DNA of 5,008 nt from Desulfobulbaceae bacterium (GTDB lineage: Bacteria > Desulfobacterota > Desulfobulbia > Desulfobulbales > Desulfocapsaceae), in contig DAOVUU010000240.1 in assembly GCA_030632405.1 (NCBI GenBank), forward strand, positions 1 to 5,008. The letters run 5' to 3'. Below, piece after piece: positions 1 through 5,008 of this stretch; within the stretch, counting starts at the first letter, position 1, and each line of letters starts with the position of its first letter. The position numbers were made by a program, and so were the translations under genes. The notes beneath the pieces were generated by a model that had not been told where the DNA came from, ran no database searches, and saw only the letters and a list, made by a program, of their open reading frames with translations.

Positions 1-1218
1 ATGAAAAATTATAAAATATTCTTGTCTGTATTTGTCGTTTTATTTCTTCTTTCATATAACTGCGCCCAATCGCAGGATACCGTCAAATCAACAAAAGCAG
101 CCGAATTCCAACATCCACCATATGCGGATAAAAAGTGTGAGAGTTGTCACGGGTCAGAAAAACCGAACGGTGGAGACATTATCTCCGATGCTCCCGAGTT
201 ATGTTATAGTTGTCATACCGAATACTCTGGAAAGTTTGTACACAGCCCCAGCGGCTTAGGTGAGTGTCTGCTCTGCCATAACGCCCATGAGTCTGATCAA
301 CAGTTCCTTCTGAACGAAAAGCAACCGGATCTCTGCTATTTATGTCATGAACAGCTGGAGAAAAAAATGACAGATGATCAAAAGTCAATACATACTCCTG
401 CCGTTGATAACTGTACGGCATGCCACAACCCCCATGTATCTGAGGTGAGCAGCACGCTTTTGAAAAATGCAATAAACCCCCTGTGCACAGAGTGTCACCT
501 TGAACAGGATATTTCCCTGTCGGTCGATATTGCCTCTGTGGCTTATAAACACAAGCCGCTCGAGACAGAGGCAAGTTGCCTCCACTGCCATGATCCCCAT
601 GCCACCATTTTTGAGAATCACCTGCTGGCAGAGCCTATGGATCTCTGCCTCCAGTGCCATAATCAAGAGGTTACCGCATATGACGGGGCCGAGTTGGTTA
701 GTATTGAGGAACTGCTGCAGAACAATAAAAATCATCATGGACCAATCCAGGAAAAGAACTGCTCCGGTTGTCACAGCCCGCATGGCAGCAATTATTACAG
801 AATATTGCTGGATGACTATCCGAAGGAATTTTACACCGATAGTTTTGATGAGAAAGACTATAAACTCTGTTTTACCTGCCACGAGTCGACCATATTGCAG
901 GACAGGGAAACGACAACATTAACCGGTTTCCGGGATGGAAAAACAAATCTTCACTACCTCCACGTTAACAGGGCTGAAAAAGGCAGGACATGCAGGGCCT
1001 GCCATGAAGTGCATGGCAGCAACAATTTTAACCATATCAGGGACTCGGTACCTTTTGGTAAAATAAACTGGCCGCTGCAGTTGAAATATGAGCCCCTCTA
1101 TACTGACATTGCAACCGGTGAACCATGTGATACGCCGAATGCATCATGTGTGAAATCGGGAGGCTCCTGTGTCGCCTGTCATGACAGGAAAGTGTATAAC
1201 AATAAAAAAGATGAATAA
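1..1218 (+). CDS. Secreted dodecaheme c-type cytochrome, doubled-CXXCH family
   Basis: A 405-residue protein with twelve CXXCH heme c sites, at residues 46, 68, 89, 112, 138, 162, 193, 216, 254, 290, 331 and 390. They fall into six pairs, the pattern of the doubled-CXXCH (cytochrome c3-like multiheme) family. The first motif of pairs two to six continues as CHxxH (CHNAH, CHNPH, CHDPH, CHSPH, CHEVH), offering a nearby histidine as a possible distal heme ligand. The N-terminus (MKNYKIFLSV then a hydrophobic run to about residue 18) is a Sec signal. Cys21 follows it, but Asn at -1 makes a poor lipobox, so lipidation is uncertain. Two extra cysteines (376, 383) precede the last heme and could form a disulfide. 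The hemes would be attached outside the cytoplasmic membrane, and the expected role is electron transfer; the partner and final location cannot be read from sequence. The ATG is at base 1, so the promoter and ribosome site lie outside the window, and a start further upstream cannot be excluded, although the signal peptide fits this one. It is probably co-transcribed with the redoxin-TPR gene 23 bases downstream. Confidence 0.93.
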   Translation: MKNYKIFLSVFVVLFLLSYNCAQSQDTVKSTKAAEFQHPPYADKKCESCHGSEKPNGGDIISDAPELCYSCHTEYSGKFVHSPSGLGECLLCHNAHESDQQFLLNEKQPDLCYLCHEQLEKKMTDDQKSIHTPAVDNCTACHNPHVSEVSSTLLKNAINPLCTECHLEQDISLSVDIASVAYKHKPLETEASCLHCHDPHATIFENHLLAEPMDLCLQCHNQEVTAYDGAELVSIEELLQNNKNHHGPIQEKNCSGCHSPHGSNYYRILLDDYPKEFYTDSFDEKDYKLCFTCHESTILQDRETTTLTGFRDGKTNLHYLHVNRAEKGRTCRACHEVHGSNNFNHIRDSVPFGKINWPLQLKYEPLYTDIATGEPCDTPNASCVKSGGSCVACHDRKVYNNKKDE

Positions 1219-1241
1219 TGCGGGCTGGAAGAAGCTGAATT

Positions 1242-2069
1242 ATGCATAAAATTATTGTGATTATCGTTACCTTACTGGCCGGAGGAGCCTCTGCTGAGGT
1301 TATGGCCCTGCGTAATATTGATATCGGAGATCCTTCTCCACCGTTTTGTGCAAAGCAGCTTGGCGGCTCTGAGATATGTTCGAGTAAATATAAAGATACC
1401 ATACTGGTTGCTTCTTTTATCAGGCTGGACCAGAAGAAATCCGAGAAGATCATGCTGAACCTGCAAGATCTGCATACCAGGTACGGTGCCGGAGGTGTGT
1501 CTTTTATCGGTATATTTTCCGGGGATGTCGATCGGCAGGAAGTTGTGGCATTTGTGGATAAAACGAGGATAACCTTCCCTTTGCTTTTAGATGAAGAGAG
1601 AGATATCTATGGTGGTTACGGTGTCATTGCCTATCCCACAACAGTTGTCTTCGGGCGGGATGGAAAGATGGAGTATTTGTTTGGCTCAAATACGATTAAT
1701 ATCAGGAAACGGGTAGAAGGGTGCATCAGGTTTTTATTAGATGAAATTGAGGAAGGTGAGCTTGAGAAAATTATGCACCCGGTGGTTGAAAAGATTAGCC
1801 CTGAACGTGCAAAAGCAGAACGATACTACAATTTTGCCAAAAATTATTTTGGTAGACGACAATTCTCAAAAGCAAAAAAGATGTTGGAGTCATCCCTTGA
1901 AAGGTATTCAGAGCACGCTCTGTCATACTCACTGTACGGCTACATTCTCATCGAAGAAGAAAACTACACTTCCTGCCTTGAACAATTCGAGCTGGCGCTA
2001 AAGCTCGATCCCGGTCTTGAAGAGGCAAAAACCGGAAAACAGGTCTGTCTGGATAATTTGAACCATTAA
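1242..2069 (+). CDS. Secreted thioredoxin-fold (AhpC/TSA-TlpA-like) protein with C-terminal TPRs, lacking CXXC
   Basis: A 275-residue protein in three parts. Residues 1-18 are a signal peptide (MHKIIVIIVTLLAGGASA, cleavage after ASA). Residues 27-168 form a thioredoxin-like domain: the opening GDPSPPF is typical of redoxins, the strand around 86-92 is VSFIGIF, and 131-138 (YPTTVVFG) carries the cis-proline at 132. Residues 187-260 look like two tetratricopeptide repeats, with helices at about 190-222 and 225-257, the second ending in the typical ALKLDPG. Where TlpA/ResA proteins carry WCxxC after the first strand, this protein has FIRLDQKKSEK (59-69), so both catalytic cysteines are missing. 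Cys36 and Cys46 lie earlier and are not in the usual place. Thiol-disulfide or peroxidase chemistry of the normal type is therefore unlikely, and a binding or scaffolding role, perhaps in assembly of the upstream cytochrome, is inferred. The ATG follows a weak purine-rich stretch (GGAAGAAG) and begins the signal peptide exactly. It sits 23 bases after the cytochrome stop. Confidence 0.85.
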   Translation: MHKIIVIIVTLLAGGASAEVMALRNIDIGDPSPPFCAKQLGGSEICSSKYKDTILVASFIRLDQKKSEKIMLNLQDLHTRYGAGGVSFIGIFSGDVDRQEVVAFVDKTRITFPLLLDEERDIYGGYGVIAYPTTVVFGRDGKMEYLFGSNTINIRKRVEGCIRFLLDEIEEGELEKIMHPVVEKISPERAKAERYYNFAKNYFGRRQFSKAKKMLESSLERYSEHALSYSLYGYILIEEENYTSCLEQFELALKLDPGLEEAKTGKQVCLDNLNH

Positions 2070-2121
2070 GTGTGATGGTTTAATCCGGGGGACTGCTCGC
2101 TGCGACTGGAGAGTTAAAGGT

Positions 2122-2832
2122 CTATTTCTGCTCTGCTTTGTCAATGATTTCTTGCAAAAGTCTTTTTTGGGTTCCCGATGCGTGATCCCTTTCGTCTTGA
2201 ACGATCAGGAGTATTTTGGGGTGCAGGGCTGCATATTTGGTTAAGGACCACTCTGCTGCTCCACCAAGGGCTGCTTTAGCCCCCCGCCCCTCTTCCCATA
2301 AATAGAGTACAGAAATTATCCGGCTTATGGCTTTGCTGTTGCCAGTTGCCCAGAAAATTGCCCACAGTCTGTCCAGATCCGCCGTATTTGTAGGATTTTC
2401 TACAAAAACATCAGAAGGCTTTGAGAGCTTGATCTGTCTCAAAGCATCCTGAATTGACTCTTCCCGCCATTCGTTTTTTGCCCTGGCAAGATACTTCGAG
2501 GATTCAGGTGTACTGATCTCAGCTAATATCTGCAGTATGAATTTTTTTTCTTTTACTGATTTGTTGTTTACCGGCTCATCAAATAACATTTTTAATAGCC
2601 CAGTGTCTTCTTTTAACAGGACGGCATAAAATTGTGCCATCATAATAGAATTGGCGTGTTTATATGGTGCGTTGACATAATATTTCAATGATGAGACAAT
2701 TCTTTCCGGTTGAGGATTCGAATAGTAATTGCATATAAACGACGAAAAATCCTGGCTTGACTGGAAACCATATTGAGCACTGGCGGGTACTGATAGCAAT
2801 AAAAACAAAATAACATATGCTAACTTTTTCAT
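2122..2832 (-). CDS. Exported alpha-helical protein of unknown function
   Basis: A 236-residue protein that I do not recognise. It starts with a clear signal peptide (MKKLAYVILFLLLSVPASA, cleavage after residue 19), so it should be periplasmic or outer-membrane associated. The mature part looks almost wholly helical. There is one cysteine (34), no CXXCH motif, no lipobox and no second membrane segment. A run at about 153-163 (LDRLWAIFWAT, then GNSKAISRI) is rich in Trp and aromatic residues and recalls a motif I associate with uncharacterised exported helical-repeat proteins; that is memory of a pattern, not a search result. Stacked helical pairs at about 60-135 could be HEAT- or TPR-like. 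The start is supported by a very strong Shine-Dalgarno sequence. The gene is convergent with the redoxin-TPR gene, with only 52 bases between the stops and no convincing terminator there. It could share a transcript with the small Cys-rich gene 318 bases upstream, but that gap makes a separate promoter equally possible. Confidence 0.8.
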   Translation of the reverse strand: MKKLAYVILFLLLSVPASAQYGFQSSQDFSSFICNYYSNPQPERIVSSLKYYVNAPYKHANSIMMAQFYAVLLKEDTGLLKMLFDEPVNNKSVKEKKFILQILAEISTPESSKYLARAKNEWREESIQDALRQIKLSKPSDVFVENPTNTADLDRLWAIFWATGNSKAISRIISVLYLWEEGRGAKAALGGAAEWSLTKYAALHPKILLIVQDERDHASGTQKRLLQEIIDKAEQK

Positions 2833-2838
2833 AACTAT

Positions 2839-2845
2839 CCTCCTC
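2839..2845 (-). promoter_or_regulatory. Strong Shine-Dalgarno site for the 2122-2832 gene
   Basis: On the minus strand the bases read GAGGAGG, followed by six bases (ATAGTT) and the ATG at 2832. This near-perfect anti-16S match at good spacing fixes the start and argues that the gene is real and well translated. Confidence 0.8.
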
Positions 2846-3029
2846 TACTGTCAGTGAAAGACCTCACATACTTCTTGTCGGGCGAATTTATTTCAGTCGC
2901 TGTCATCGTGCGTTTCACCATGTTTATACTTTATGTGGTGTTCTCGATTCTCCTATGGTTTATGGCAAAAGGATTGATACTTTTGCTGCCTGGCAGGTTA
3001 TGGTTGAGCGAATATCTATTTTATATAGA

Positions 3030-3063
3030 GCCCCCAACAGTTGGTTCATTGAACTATGGGGGC
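3030..3063. repeat. Interrupted inverted repeat (hairpin) between the two minus-strand genes
   Basis: The outer arms GCCCCCA (3030-3036) and TGGGGGC (3057-3063) pair perfectly over 7 bp. Inside them TGGTTC (3042-3047) pairs with GAACTA (3051-3056), with one G-T wobble and a three-base loop ATT. The five bases 3037-3041 bulge on one side only. An alternative fold uses CCAACAGTTGG (3034-3044). There is no T-run after the hairpin on either strand, so it does not look like a standard intrinsic terminator. Read on the minus strand it lies about 90 bases past the stop of the small Cys-rich gene and could protect, process or attenuate that transcript; this is inference. Confidence 0.5.
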
Positions 3064-3150
3064 AGGAAAAAGGATCATGCAGTGGCAAGAAACAATAACA
3101 TCATTGCCTCCCAGCAAGCGAATCCACTGAACATATATGTGTACTGTGCC

Positions 3151-3345
3151 TTAGTCAAGCTGGCAGCTCATATCCTGCCCGCAGCACTGTGGTGATTTAA
3201 TCTTGCCGTGTCCGTTAGGACATTCTGAAATCTGAACTTCAGCACCGCCTTCCACTGTTAATGTACCGTTAACCAGGGGGGCATCACATTTTCCGCATGT
3301 TGCGTTGACGCTCATACCGCATTTATCACATTGATAAGTAGCCAT
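3151..3345 (-). CDS. Small Cys-rich metal-binding protein with desulforedoxin-like ends
   Basis: A 64-residue protein without a signal peptide, so probably cytoplasmic. It has eight cysteines: CDKC (6-9), CGKC (17-20), C42, adjacent C54-C55, and C61, plus His46 in CPNGH. The N-terminal YQCDKCG and the late QCCGQDM resemble the two halves of desulforedoxin and of the N-terminal domain of desulfoferrodoxin, where CX2C and a CC pair hold an Fe(Cys)4 centre. Here the halves are 44 residues apart instead of roughly 15, and the insert brings CGKC with C42 and perhaps His46, enough for a second, zinc-ribbon-like site. Metal identity and function are not evident; redox protein, zinc ribbon and metal chaperone are all possible. 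Minus-strand AGAGGA lies about seven bases before the ATG and supports the start. The gene is divergent from the 3632 lipoprotein gene. Confidence 0.82.
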   Translation of the reverse strand: MATYQCDKCGMSVNATCGKCDAPLVNGTLTVEGGAEVQISECPNGHGKIKSPQCCGQDMSCQLD

Positions 3346-3396
3346 TATTTTTCCTCTCTATTTAGTTTAATGGTTGAGTACACCGAATTTGTAAAA

Positions 3397-3445
3397 TTTG
3401 CCCTCGATGAGAGCATTATATAATAATGTCATTGCAAGGGGCAAA
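3397..3445. promoter_or_regulatory. Candidate divergent promoter with dyad symmetry
   Basis: The 286-base gap 3346-3631 separates two divergent genes and holds no gene. In it, the perfect palindrome ATTATATAAT (3415-3424) supplies a consensus TATAAT -10 box on both strands (plus 3419-3424; minus 3420-3415). It is flanked by TTTGCCC (3397-3403) and its inverse GGGCAAA (3439-3445), so each strand has a TTGCCC hexamer (4 of 6 to TTGACA) as a possible -35. The spacers are 15 bases (plus) and 18 bases (minus). Predicted leaders would be about 60 bases for the small Cys-rich gene and about 200 bases for the lipoprotein gene. The same symmetry could instead be a regulator site. The plus-strand spacer is short, so that direction is less sure. 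Confidence 0.4.
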
Positions 3446-3620
3446 GGTCTGTACTATCGGCAAGAGTATGTATAGATATGCAGAAAATCAACCCTTTCTG
3501 GTGATATCGAACTGAAATATTCTTCTAAGGAAGATGTCCTTTAAACTCCTGTAAATGGATAATTGCATTTTCCTCACCTATGCTTAGAGTGGCTGACTGA
3601 TAAGTCAATATTAAAATCGA

Positions 3621-3626
3621 GAGAGG
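3621..3626 (+). promoter_or_regulatory. Shine-Dalgarno site that sets the lipoprotein start at 3632
   Basis: GAGAGG is followed by five bases (TGCAC) and ATG 3632. The frame is open upstream to an ATG at 3563, but that start lacks a ribosome site and would put 23 mostly polar residues before the signal peptide. The start at 3632 is therefore preferred. Confidence 0.7.
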
Positions 3627-3631
3627 TGCAC

Positions 3632-4099
3632 ATGAAAAAATATTCTACTATTTCGTTTATCAGGTCCGGACTGCTATTTATGCTTGTTCTGATCAGCCTT
3701 GGTGTCCTGGGATGTGCAGGAGTGGTATCTAGTATTCCCCCGGAAAGAAGAATCTCTCTGGTTGAAGCGGAAAACAATCAGGGGGATTTCAGTAATGGAC
3801 CACTGACACTTCAATACAATTATGCACTGACCGGAGGCAGCATGGTTAGGAGCGGCAGCAACATGATGCTGGCCGGGAAGGTCACCTATAGAGATAGATT
3901 TGATTCACTGGATATATATGTTGCATTTCTTGATGCAGCAGGAACCGTATTGCAGAGAAAGTTTATATATTCATCGGGATATAGATCTGGTGAAGGGAGG
4001 GTCTCCGATCGTGCTTTTCAGAAGACCCTGGAGGTTCCAGCTGGATCTGAGTCGATAACTTTTTCATATTCTGAAATCGCCCGCAGTGGACGTGATTAA
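3632..4099 (+). CDS. Putative lipoprotein of unknown function
   Basis: A 155-residue protein that I cannot place in a named family. It begins MKKYSTISF, has a hydrophobic segment at about residues 12-27, and a lipobox VLGC that puts the lipidated cysteine at residue 28. The mature part has no further cysteine. It is rich in alternating polar and hydrophobic stretches (for example LTLQYNYAL at 58-66, SLDIYVAFL at 92-100 and ESITFSYSEIA at 140-150), suggesting a small beta-sandwich. No catalytic or heme motif is visible. It is first in a tight cassette with a cytochrome c and a Sco protein; its stop overlaps the next gene's start region by up to 14 bases, so translational coupling is likely. 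A role beside membrane-bound electron transfer or oxidase assembly is inferred only from that position. The start was chosen from the Shine-Dalgarno site and the signal peptide. Confidence 0.8.
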   Translation: MKKYSTISFIRSGLLFMLVLISLGVLGCAGVVSSIPPERRISLVEAENNQGDFSNGPLTLQYNYALTGGSMVRSGSNMMLAGKVTYRDRFDSLDIYVAFLDAAGTVLQRKFIYSSGYRSGEGRVSDRAFQKTLEVPAGSESITFSYSEIARSGRD

Positions 4100-4541
4100 A
4101 GGGTTACGAGCGCTCCTGCTTGTGCTTGCACTCTTTTTTGCAATCAACGGCTGCTCAAATCAGACGGATGAAGATAAGCAGAAAAACATCAAAATGAACC
4201 AGTTGCGTGAAGAGTTAAAAAGGCGACTGGGTTCAAACTATGATTTACCGGTTGCTCCGGCAACTGTCGAACAGCTGGCACGCGGCAAAACCCTGTACCA
4301 GAAAATCTGTTCTGCCTGTCACGGAAAATCCGGAAAACCGCCAGCAGTCACATTAACGACATTGACCGTTCCTCCCGCAGATTTATCCCGCCCTGAAATC
4401 GTTAATATTTTTTCAGAGCAGGCACGTCTTGAAATTATCCGTAATGGTATCAGCGGCAGTCCGATGAAGGGGCTGCAGGGGTTGTTAAATGAAAAGGATA
4501 CAGTTGCAATCTTTATGTATACACGGACATTAATCAAATAG
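4086..4541 (+). CDS. Monoheme cytochrome c lipoprotein (class I type)
   Basis: A 151-residue protein. It has an N-terminal hydrophobic segment (about 8-21) ending in INGC, so Cys23 is probably lipidated and the protein membrane-anchored on the outer face of the cytoplasmic membrane or beyond. The heme site is CSACH (75-79), preceded by the helix ARGKTLYQKIC, as in small class I cytochromes. Met127 in GSPMKG is the likely sixth ligand, and the C-terminal helix (DTVAIFMYTRTLIK) completes the fold. The charged linker at 26-55 may let the heme domain reach a partner. Electron donation to a terminal oxidase is inferred from the Sco gene nine bases downstream. No ATG precedes the lipobox, so the start must be GTG: either 4086 or 4092 (in GTGATTAA, which overlaps the previous stop). 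Neither has a good Shine-Dalgarno sequence, which fits coupling to the upstream gene. The product is sure; the exact start is not. Confidence 0.9.
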   Translation: MDVIKGLRALLLVLALFFAINGCSNQTDEDKQKNIKMNQLREELKRRLGSNYDLPVAPATVEQLARGKTLYQKICSACHGKSGKPPAVTLTTLTVPPADLSRPEIVNIFSEQARLEIIRNGISGSPMKGLQGLLNEKDTVAIFMYTRTLIK

Positions 4542-4550
4542 CAGGACCAT

Positions 4551-5008
4551 ATGGCTAGAAAAAAAAACCATATTTTTCTCATATTGTCTGCTGTATTTCT
4601 GTGTGTTACGCTATTTGCAGGATGTCAGTCTGACTCATTCCGTGGTACAGAAATGCCGGCTGGTCTGGAAGTTGTTGATTTTCAACTGGTCGATCAGTAC
4701 CAGAGACCATTTCATTTAAGCGGACAGAAAGGCGCTGTGGTACTGTTATTTTTCGGGTACACCTTCTGCCCTGATGTCTGTCCATTAACCCTGTCCCATT
4801 GGAAGAAAATTGCTGATCTACTGGGACCCGCTGCCGGTGATGTCCGTTTTGTCTACATCACGGTTGATCCGGACAGGGACACGCCCGAACAACTGGCCGC
4901 TCACTTGAGTGTTTTCCATGATGATTTTATTGGTTTAACCGGAAAGCAGGAAGAGCTTGATAAAGTATATAAGGCTTTTGGTGTGATCTATGAAAAAGTT
5001 CAGATTGC
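4551..5008 (+). CDS. SCO1/SenC-family copper chaperone lipoprotein, cut by the window end
   Basis: The first 152 residues are present and the frame is still open at base 5008. A signal segment (about 8-21) ends in the lipobox LFAGC, so Cys25 is the likely lipid anchor. The thioredoxin-like domain starts near residue 40 and carries the family signature FFGYTFCPDVCP, with copper-binding and redox cysteines Cys73 and Cys77, followed by ITVDPDRDTPE (103-113), also typical. The conserved copper-binding histidine of the family should lie beyond the window, so an intact site cannot be confirmed. Sco proteins deliver copper to, or reduce the cysteines of, the CuA centre in cytochrome c oxidase subunit II at the outer face of the cytoplasmic membrane. 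ATG 4551 follows AGGA by four bases and lies nine bases after the cytochrome c stop, so the two are almost surely co-transcribed. Oxidase subunit genes may follow. Confidence 0.92.
   Translation, partial: MARKKNHIFLILSAVFLCVTLFAGCQSDSFRGTEMPAGLEVVDFQLVDQYQRPFHLSGQKGAVVLLFFGYTFCPDVCPLTLSHWKKIADLLGPAAGDVRFVYITVDPDRDTPEQLAAHLSVFHDDFIGLTGKQEELDKVYKAFGVIYEKVQI

Larger units (their letters stand above)
2833..3150. other. 318-base stretch without a confident gene; holds a weak membrane-protein-like ORF
   Basis: I see no good gene here on either strand. The plus strand is open from GTG 2854 to a stop ending at 3195. Its first 50 residues would be strongly hydrophobic (about residues 13-47, including FILYVVFSILLWFMAKG), resembling one or two membrane helices. 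Against a real gene: no Shine-Dalgarno sequence precedes GTG 2854 or the in-frame ATG 2920, the rest of the product looks featureless, and its last 45 bases run antisense into the well-supported small Cys-rich gene. It may be a small membrane protein, a decayed remnant or chance. On the minus strand this is the spacer between two co-directional genes and includes the hairpin at 3030-3063. I found no convincing -35/-10 pair for the 2122-2832 gene. Confidence 0.35.

Noticed and set aside
1..80. Reading Cys21 of the dodecaheme cytochrome as a lipoprotein anchor
   Set aside because: The residue before it is Asn and the one before that Tyr, which does not fit the lipobox; kept only as a possibility in the gene entry.
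385..882. Long minus-strand open frame inside the dodecaheme cytochrome gene
   Set aside because: It is antisense to twelve regular CXXCH codon sets and has no ribosome site or family features; a shadow of the real gene.
2061..2080. Stem-loop AACCAT/ATGGTT spanning the stop codon of the redoxin-TPR gene, as a possible terminator between convergent genes
   Set aside because: Only 6 bp and mostly A-T, with an 8-base loop and no T-run on either side; too weak to call.
3131..3140. Perfect palindrome ACATATATGT just past the stop of the Cys-rich gene
   Set aside because: A 10-bp AT-rich palindrome is expected several times by chance in 5 kb, and there is no supporting context.
3370..3423. 17-codon ORF (MVEYTEFVKFALDESII)
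   Set aside because: Too short, without a Shine-Dalgarno sequence, and overlapping the predicted divergent promoter.
3426..3515. 29-codon plus-strand ORF (MSLQGAKVCTIG...) in the divergent gap
   Set aside because: No ribosome site, no recognisable features, and it starts on top of the predicted promoter; expected by chance at this length.
3521..3541. Two mutually exclusive small hairpins (TCTTC/GAAGA and AAGGA/TCCTT) in the lipoprotein gene leader, resembling an attenuator switch
   Set aside because: Each stem is 5 bp, there is no T-run, no leader peptide with a ribosome site and no known riboswitch core; likely chance.

Overview
The window reads as a fragment of an anaerobe-type, electron-transfer-rich Gram-negative genome. 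A Desulfobacterota-like (deltaproteobacterial) host is the best guess. The reasons are a 12-heme c-type cytochrome with doubled CXXCH motifs, a small Cys-rich protein with desulforedoxin-like ends, and several lipoproteins and secreted proteins next to a Sco-type copper chaperone. This is an inference from gene content; no rRNA or other phylogenetic marker is present.

Layout. (1) Bases 1-2069, plus strand: a secreted dodecaheme cytochrome c, then after 23 bases a secreted thioredoxin-fold/TPR protein that lacks the catalytic CXXC. They look like one transcription unit. (2) Bases 2122-3345, minus strand: an exported helical protein of unknown function (2122-2832) and a 64-residue Cys-rich metal-binding protein (3151-3345). 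The 318 bases between them hold no confident gene but contain a clear interrupted hairpin (3030-3063). (3) Bases 3346-3631: a divergent intergenic region with a dyad-symmetric element (3397-3445) that could be a back-to-back promoter. (4) Bases 3632-5008, plus strand: a tight cassette of an unknown lipoprotein, a monoheme cytochrome c lipoprotein and a SCO1/SenC-family lipoprotein, the last cut by the window end.

How the parts may work together. The first unit would place a multiheme electron carrier outside the cytoplasmic membrane, with a redoxin-like partner that probably binds or scaffolds rather than exchanges thiols. The last cassette resembles the leader of a cytochrome c oxidase operon: Sco proteins insert copper into the CuA site of oxidase subunit II, and a membrane-anchored monoheme cytochrome c could donate electrons. 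Oxidase genes would be expected just past base 5008 but cannot be seen. The minus-strand pair between them has no clear functional link to either side.

No tRNA, rRNA, CRISPR array, insertion sequence or convincing intrinsic terminator was found. The most unusual items are the small protein with two apparently nested metal sites, the CXXC-less redoxin-TPR fusion beside the dodecaheme cytochrome, and the symmetric divergent promoter candidate.
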